From assembly GCF_022865105.1 (NCBI RefSeq), contig NZ_JAKNYM010000002.1, positions 1,087,501-1,151,500 on the forward strand: a stretch of 64,000 nucleotides of DNA, read 5' to 3'. The translations under genes and the position numbers were made by a program. Source of the stretch: Sphingomicrobium astaxanthinifaciens. GTDB taxonomy: Bacteria; Pseudomonadota; Alphaproteobacteria; Sphingomonadales; Sphingomonadaceae. The notes under the pieces are model-generated. The model did not search any database. It was given only the letters and a program-made list of their open reading frames with translations, and was not told where the DNA came from. Positions 62,271-64,000 of this stretch are shown in pieces; the stretch's first letter is position 1; every line of letters starts with the position of its first letter.

Positions 62271-62579
62271 ATGAACGAGATCCGCGATCCCGATGCCTGC
62301 GAGACCATGGCCCATGTGCGCGCCGGGGTCGACGAGGTCGACCGGCAGCTGGTCAAGCTGCTCGAGCGCCGTTTCGGCTACATGCGCGCCGCGGCGCGGA
62401 TCAAGCCGTCGCGCGAGGCGGTCCGCGACCAGGACCGCAAGGACGATGTCCATGCCAAGGTCGCGGCGGCCGCGCGCGCGGCGGGGCTTCCCGCCGAGCG
62501 GCTGTGGCCGGTGTGGGAGGAGCTGATGGAGCAGTCGATCGCCTACGAGTTCGAACGCTTCGACGCGACGCGTAGCTGA
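62271..62579 (+). CDS. Chorismate mutase (AroQ class)
   Basis: A 102-residue all-helical enzyme converting chorismate to prephenate for Phe/Tyr synthesis. Typical AroQ pattern: VRAGVDEVDRQLVKLLERRFGYMRAAARIKPSREAVRDQDRK, with R-x2-x-D-x-L-like first helix and the K/R...D motifs, and a C-terminal helix WEELMEQSIAYEFERFD. ATG 62271 at the expected place. It stands alone, divergent from rpsD. Confidence 0.9.
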   Translation: MNEIRDPDACETMAHVRAGVDEVDRQLVKLLERRFGYMRAAARIKPSREAVRDQDRKDDVHAKVAAAARAAGLPAERLWPVWEELMEQSIAYEFERFDATRS

Positions 62580-62590
62580 GGAATCGGCGG

Positions 62591-63307
62591 CTAGGCTTTC
62601 ACCAGTGCGCGGATGACGCCGTGGAGCGCCTTCAATTCGCGCTCCGACCAGCCCGGCTTGGTGAGGATCGAGCGCAGCGTCGCCTGCGTGGCCTCGGTGC
62701 GCTCGGGCGGGAAGAAATAGCCCTTTTCATCGAGCGCGCTGTTGAGGTGGCCGATGAGCGCGTCCAGCTCGGCCTTGGTGGCGGGCGGCTCCATGTCCTT
62801 GTCGGTCGGCTGGACGAGCGCCTCGCCCGCGCCGCGCGACCATTCGTAGGCGAGCAGGATCACCGCCTGCGCCAGGTTGAGGCTGCCGAACTCGGGGTTG
62901 ATCGGCACGGTGACGATCTTGTCGGCGCGGCCGATGTCCTCGGTCTCGAGCCCCGAGCGCTCGGGGCCGAACAGGATGGCGGCGCGACTGGCTGGCGCAA
63001 GCGCGTGGATGTCCTTCGCCATCTGCTCGGGGCCGACCACCGGCATGACGAGGTCGCGGCGGCGCACGGTCGAGGCGAAGACGAGGCTGCAGTCGGCGAG
63101 CGCCTCGGCGGTGGTCTCGAAGACCTGCGCGCCGTCGAGCACCATGTCGGCGCCGCTCGCGGCGGGCCCCGCCTCGGGGTTGGGCCAGCCGTCGCGCGGC
63201 GCGACGAGCCGCATCTCGGTGAGCCCGAAGTTGAGCATGGCGCGTGCCGCCTTGCCGATATTCTGCCCCAGCTGGGGGTTCACGAGGACGATGACGGGCT
63301 TGTTCAT
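62591..63307 (-). CDS. trmJ: tRNA/rRNA 2'-O-methyltransferase, TrmJ family
   Basis: A 238-residue SPOUT methyltransferase likely modifying ribose at tRNA position 32. It begins with [30 protein letters not shown], has [16 protein letters not shown] and the knot motif [23 protein letters not shown]. Its ATG overlaps the nrdR stop (ATGA). Family members differ in target (Cm32/Um32), and this is not resolved here. Confidence 0.9.
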   Translation of the reverse strand: MNKPVIVLVNPQLGQNIGKAARAMLNFGLTEMRLVAPRDGWPNPEAGPAASGADMVLDGAQVFETTAEALADCSLVFASTVRRRDLVMPVVGPEQMAKDIHALAPASRAAILFGPERSGLETEDIGRADKIVTVPINPEFGSLNLAQAVILLAYEWSRGAGEALVQPTDKDMEPPATKAELDALIGHLNSALDEKGYFFPPERTEATQATLRSILTKPGWSERELKALHGVIRALVKA

Positions 63308-63759
63308 TCGTCGCCCTCGTCCACGCTCTCGGCGAAATCGGCGAAGTCGCCGGCTTCCTTGAAGTCGCGATAGACGCTGGCGAAGCGGATGTAGGCGACG
63401 CTGTCGAGCGCCTTCAGTCCGTCCATCACCGCCTCGCCGATGAGGTCGGCGTTCACTTCATCGCCCTGCGTCTCGAGCTGGCGCTGGATCGAATGGGCGA
63501 GCCGTTCGATCTGGCCTTCGGAGATGTTGCGCTTCCTGCAGGCGTGGCGGATCGAGGCCTGCAGCTTGGGCTGTTCGAAGGGCTCGCGCTTGCCGTCCTT
63601 CTTGACCACGGTGAGGTCGCGCAGCTGCACGCGCTCGAAGGTGGTAAAGCGCGCGCCGCAGCCCTCGCACTGGCGCCGCCGCCGGATCGCCGCGCCGTCC
63701 TCGGACGGGCGGCTGTCCTTCACCTGGCTCTGTTCGTGGGTGCAAAAGGGGCAGCGCAA
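63304..63759 (-). CDS. nrdR: Transcriptional repressor NrdR
   Basis: A 151-residue nucleotide-sensing repressor of ribonucleotide reductase genes. A zinc ribbon at the start (C3, C6, C31, C34 in RCPFCTHEQ and QCEGCGARF) is followed by an ATP-cone domain ([30 protein letters not shown], about 53-80). TTG start at 63759, because NrdR starts immediately before RCPFC. It lies between glyA and trmJ on the same strand, a common alphaproteobacterial order (glyA-nrdR). Confidence 0.95.
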   Translation of the reverse strand: MRCPFCTHEQSQVKDSRPSEDGAAIRRRRQCEGCGARFTTFERVQLRDLTVVKKDGKREPFEQPKLQASIRHACRKRNISEGQIERLAHSIQRQLETQGDEVNADLIGEAVMDGLKALDSVAYIRFASVYRDFKEAGDFADFAESVDEGDE

Positions 63760-63763
63760 CGGA

Positions 63764-64000
63764 TCAGGACCCCTCGTAGATGGGGAAACGGTCGCATAGC
63801 GTCTCGACGCGGGCCTTGACGTCGGCCTCGACCGCGGGGTCGCCTTCGCCGCCCGTCCCGGCCACGCCGTGGAGCACGTCGGCGACCATGTCGCCGATGG
63901 CCTTGAACTCCTGTTCACCGAAGCCGCGGGTGGTGCCCGCGGGCGAGCCGACGCGGATGCCGCTCGTCTTCATCGGCGGCAGCGGGTCGTTGGGCACCCC
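63764..64000 (-). CDS. glyA: Serine hydroxymethyltransferase, C-terminal part
   Basis: The last ~78 codons of GlyA, entering from beyond the window: [40 protein letters not shown] and [15 protein letters not shown] are the typical C-terminal region (the TSGIRVGTPA block). The enzyme interconverts serine and glycine with tetrahydrofolate. It lies upstream of nrdR with a 4-base gap. Confidence 0.95.
   Translation of the reverse strand, partial: GVPNDPLPPMKTSGIRVGSPAGTTRGFGEQEFKAIGDMVADVLHGVAGTGGEGDPAVEADVKARVETLCDRFPIYEGS

Noticed and set aside
1-64000. CRISPR arrays, insertion sequences and prophage genes
   Set aside because: No regularly spaced direct repeats of CRISPR size, no transposase or integrase, and no phage structural genes were seen.

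Overview
The window is high-G+C, gene-dense DNA with chromosomal housekeeping content. Gene content and family style point to an alphaproteobacterium of the order Sphingomonadales (Sphingomonas/Sphingomicrobium-like): a GcrA cell-cycle regulator, a ROSE-type RNA thermometer before an Hsp20 gene, separate glyQ/glyS subunits, a CpaA-E pilus cluster, a cytochrome bc1 petABC operon and a tandem glycine riboswitch before gcvT. This placement is inferred from gene content; no 16S gene is present.

Layout. 1-1370: a lower-G+C patch with a frameshifted PD40 beta-propeller pseudogene and its terminator. 1371-8909 (minus): secreted M24 peptidase, rimO, a DUF1963 protein, a TrkA-N potassium channel and parE. 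8910-12931: thermometer-controlled hsp20, two small paralogous membrane proteins, gcrA, an ABC-2 permease and an Arg/Asp-rich secreted protein. 13095-19891: argD-hslO, queC-queE, lipB, membrane proteins and hemF. 20060-24688: petABC, then MaoC and YchF. 24836-32376: an unknown protein, an SDR gene with an internal stop, a 2OG oxygenase coupled to pth, rplY, and three consecutive TraB/GumN paralogues.

32553-36734: a small XRE-regulator/membrane-protein module with a phased repeat array, facing glyQS. 36906-43849 (minus): Tad/Cpa pilus genes cpaA-cpaB-cpaC-cpaD-cpaE-tadB-tadC, without the expected cpaF ATPase or a Flp pilin gene. 43898-47146: an FAD oxidoreductase, rnhA, ispH and a lipoprotein. 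47250-53202: a glycine riboswitch and gcvT-gcvH-gcvPA-gcvPB, with an ABA4-like membrane protein and a DUF938 methyltransferase joined by stop/start overlaps. 53253-57146: two PilZ proteins, a glycosyltransferase-39-like protein, and an approximately 0.8 kb segment bounded by tRNA-Lys and a copy of its 3' end. 57200-64000: folK, a uracil-DNA glycosylase/GNAT fusion, agmatine-to-putrescine genes (aguA-aguB), rpsD, chorismate mutase, trmJ, nrdR and the end of glyA.

Functional links: glyA (partial), the gcv genes and glyQS all handle glycine, and the gcv operon has a glycine-sensing leader. Many genes overlap at ATGA or TGATG, which suggests translational coupling. No CRISPR array, complete insertion sequence, prophage or rRNA operon was seen. 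The most unusual items are the tRNA-Lys-flanked segment, the phased operator array with its 38-codon membrane ORF, the UDG-GNAT fusion, the cpaF-less tad cluster, the TraB/GumN triplet and the two broken genes.
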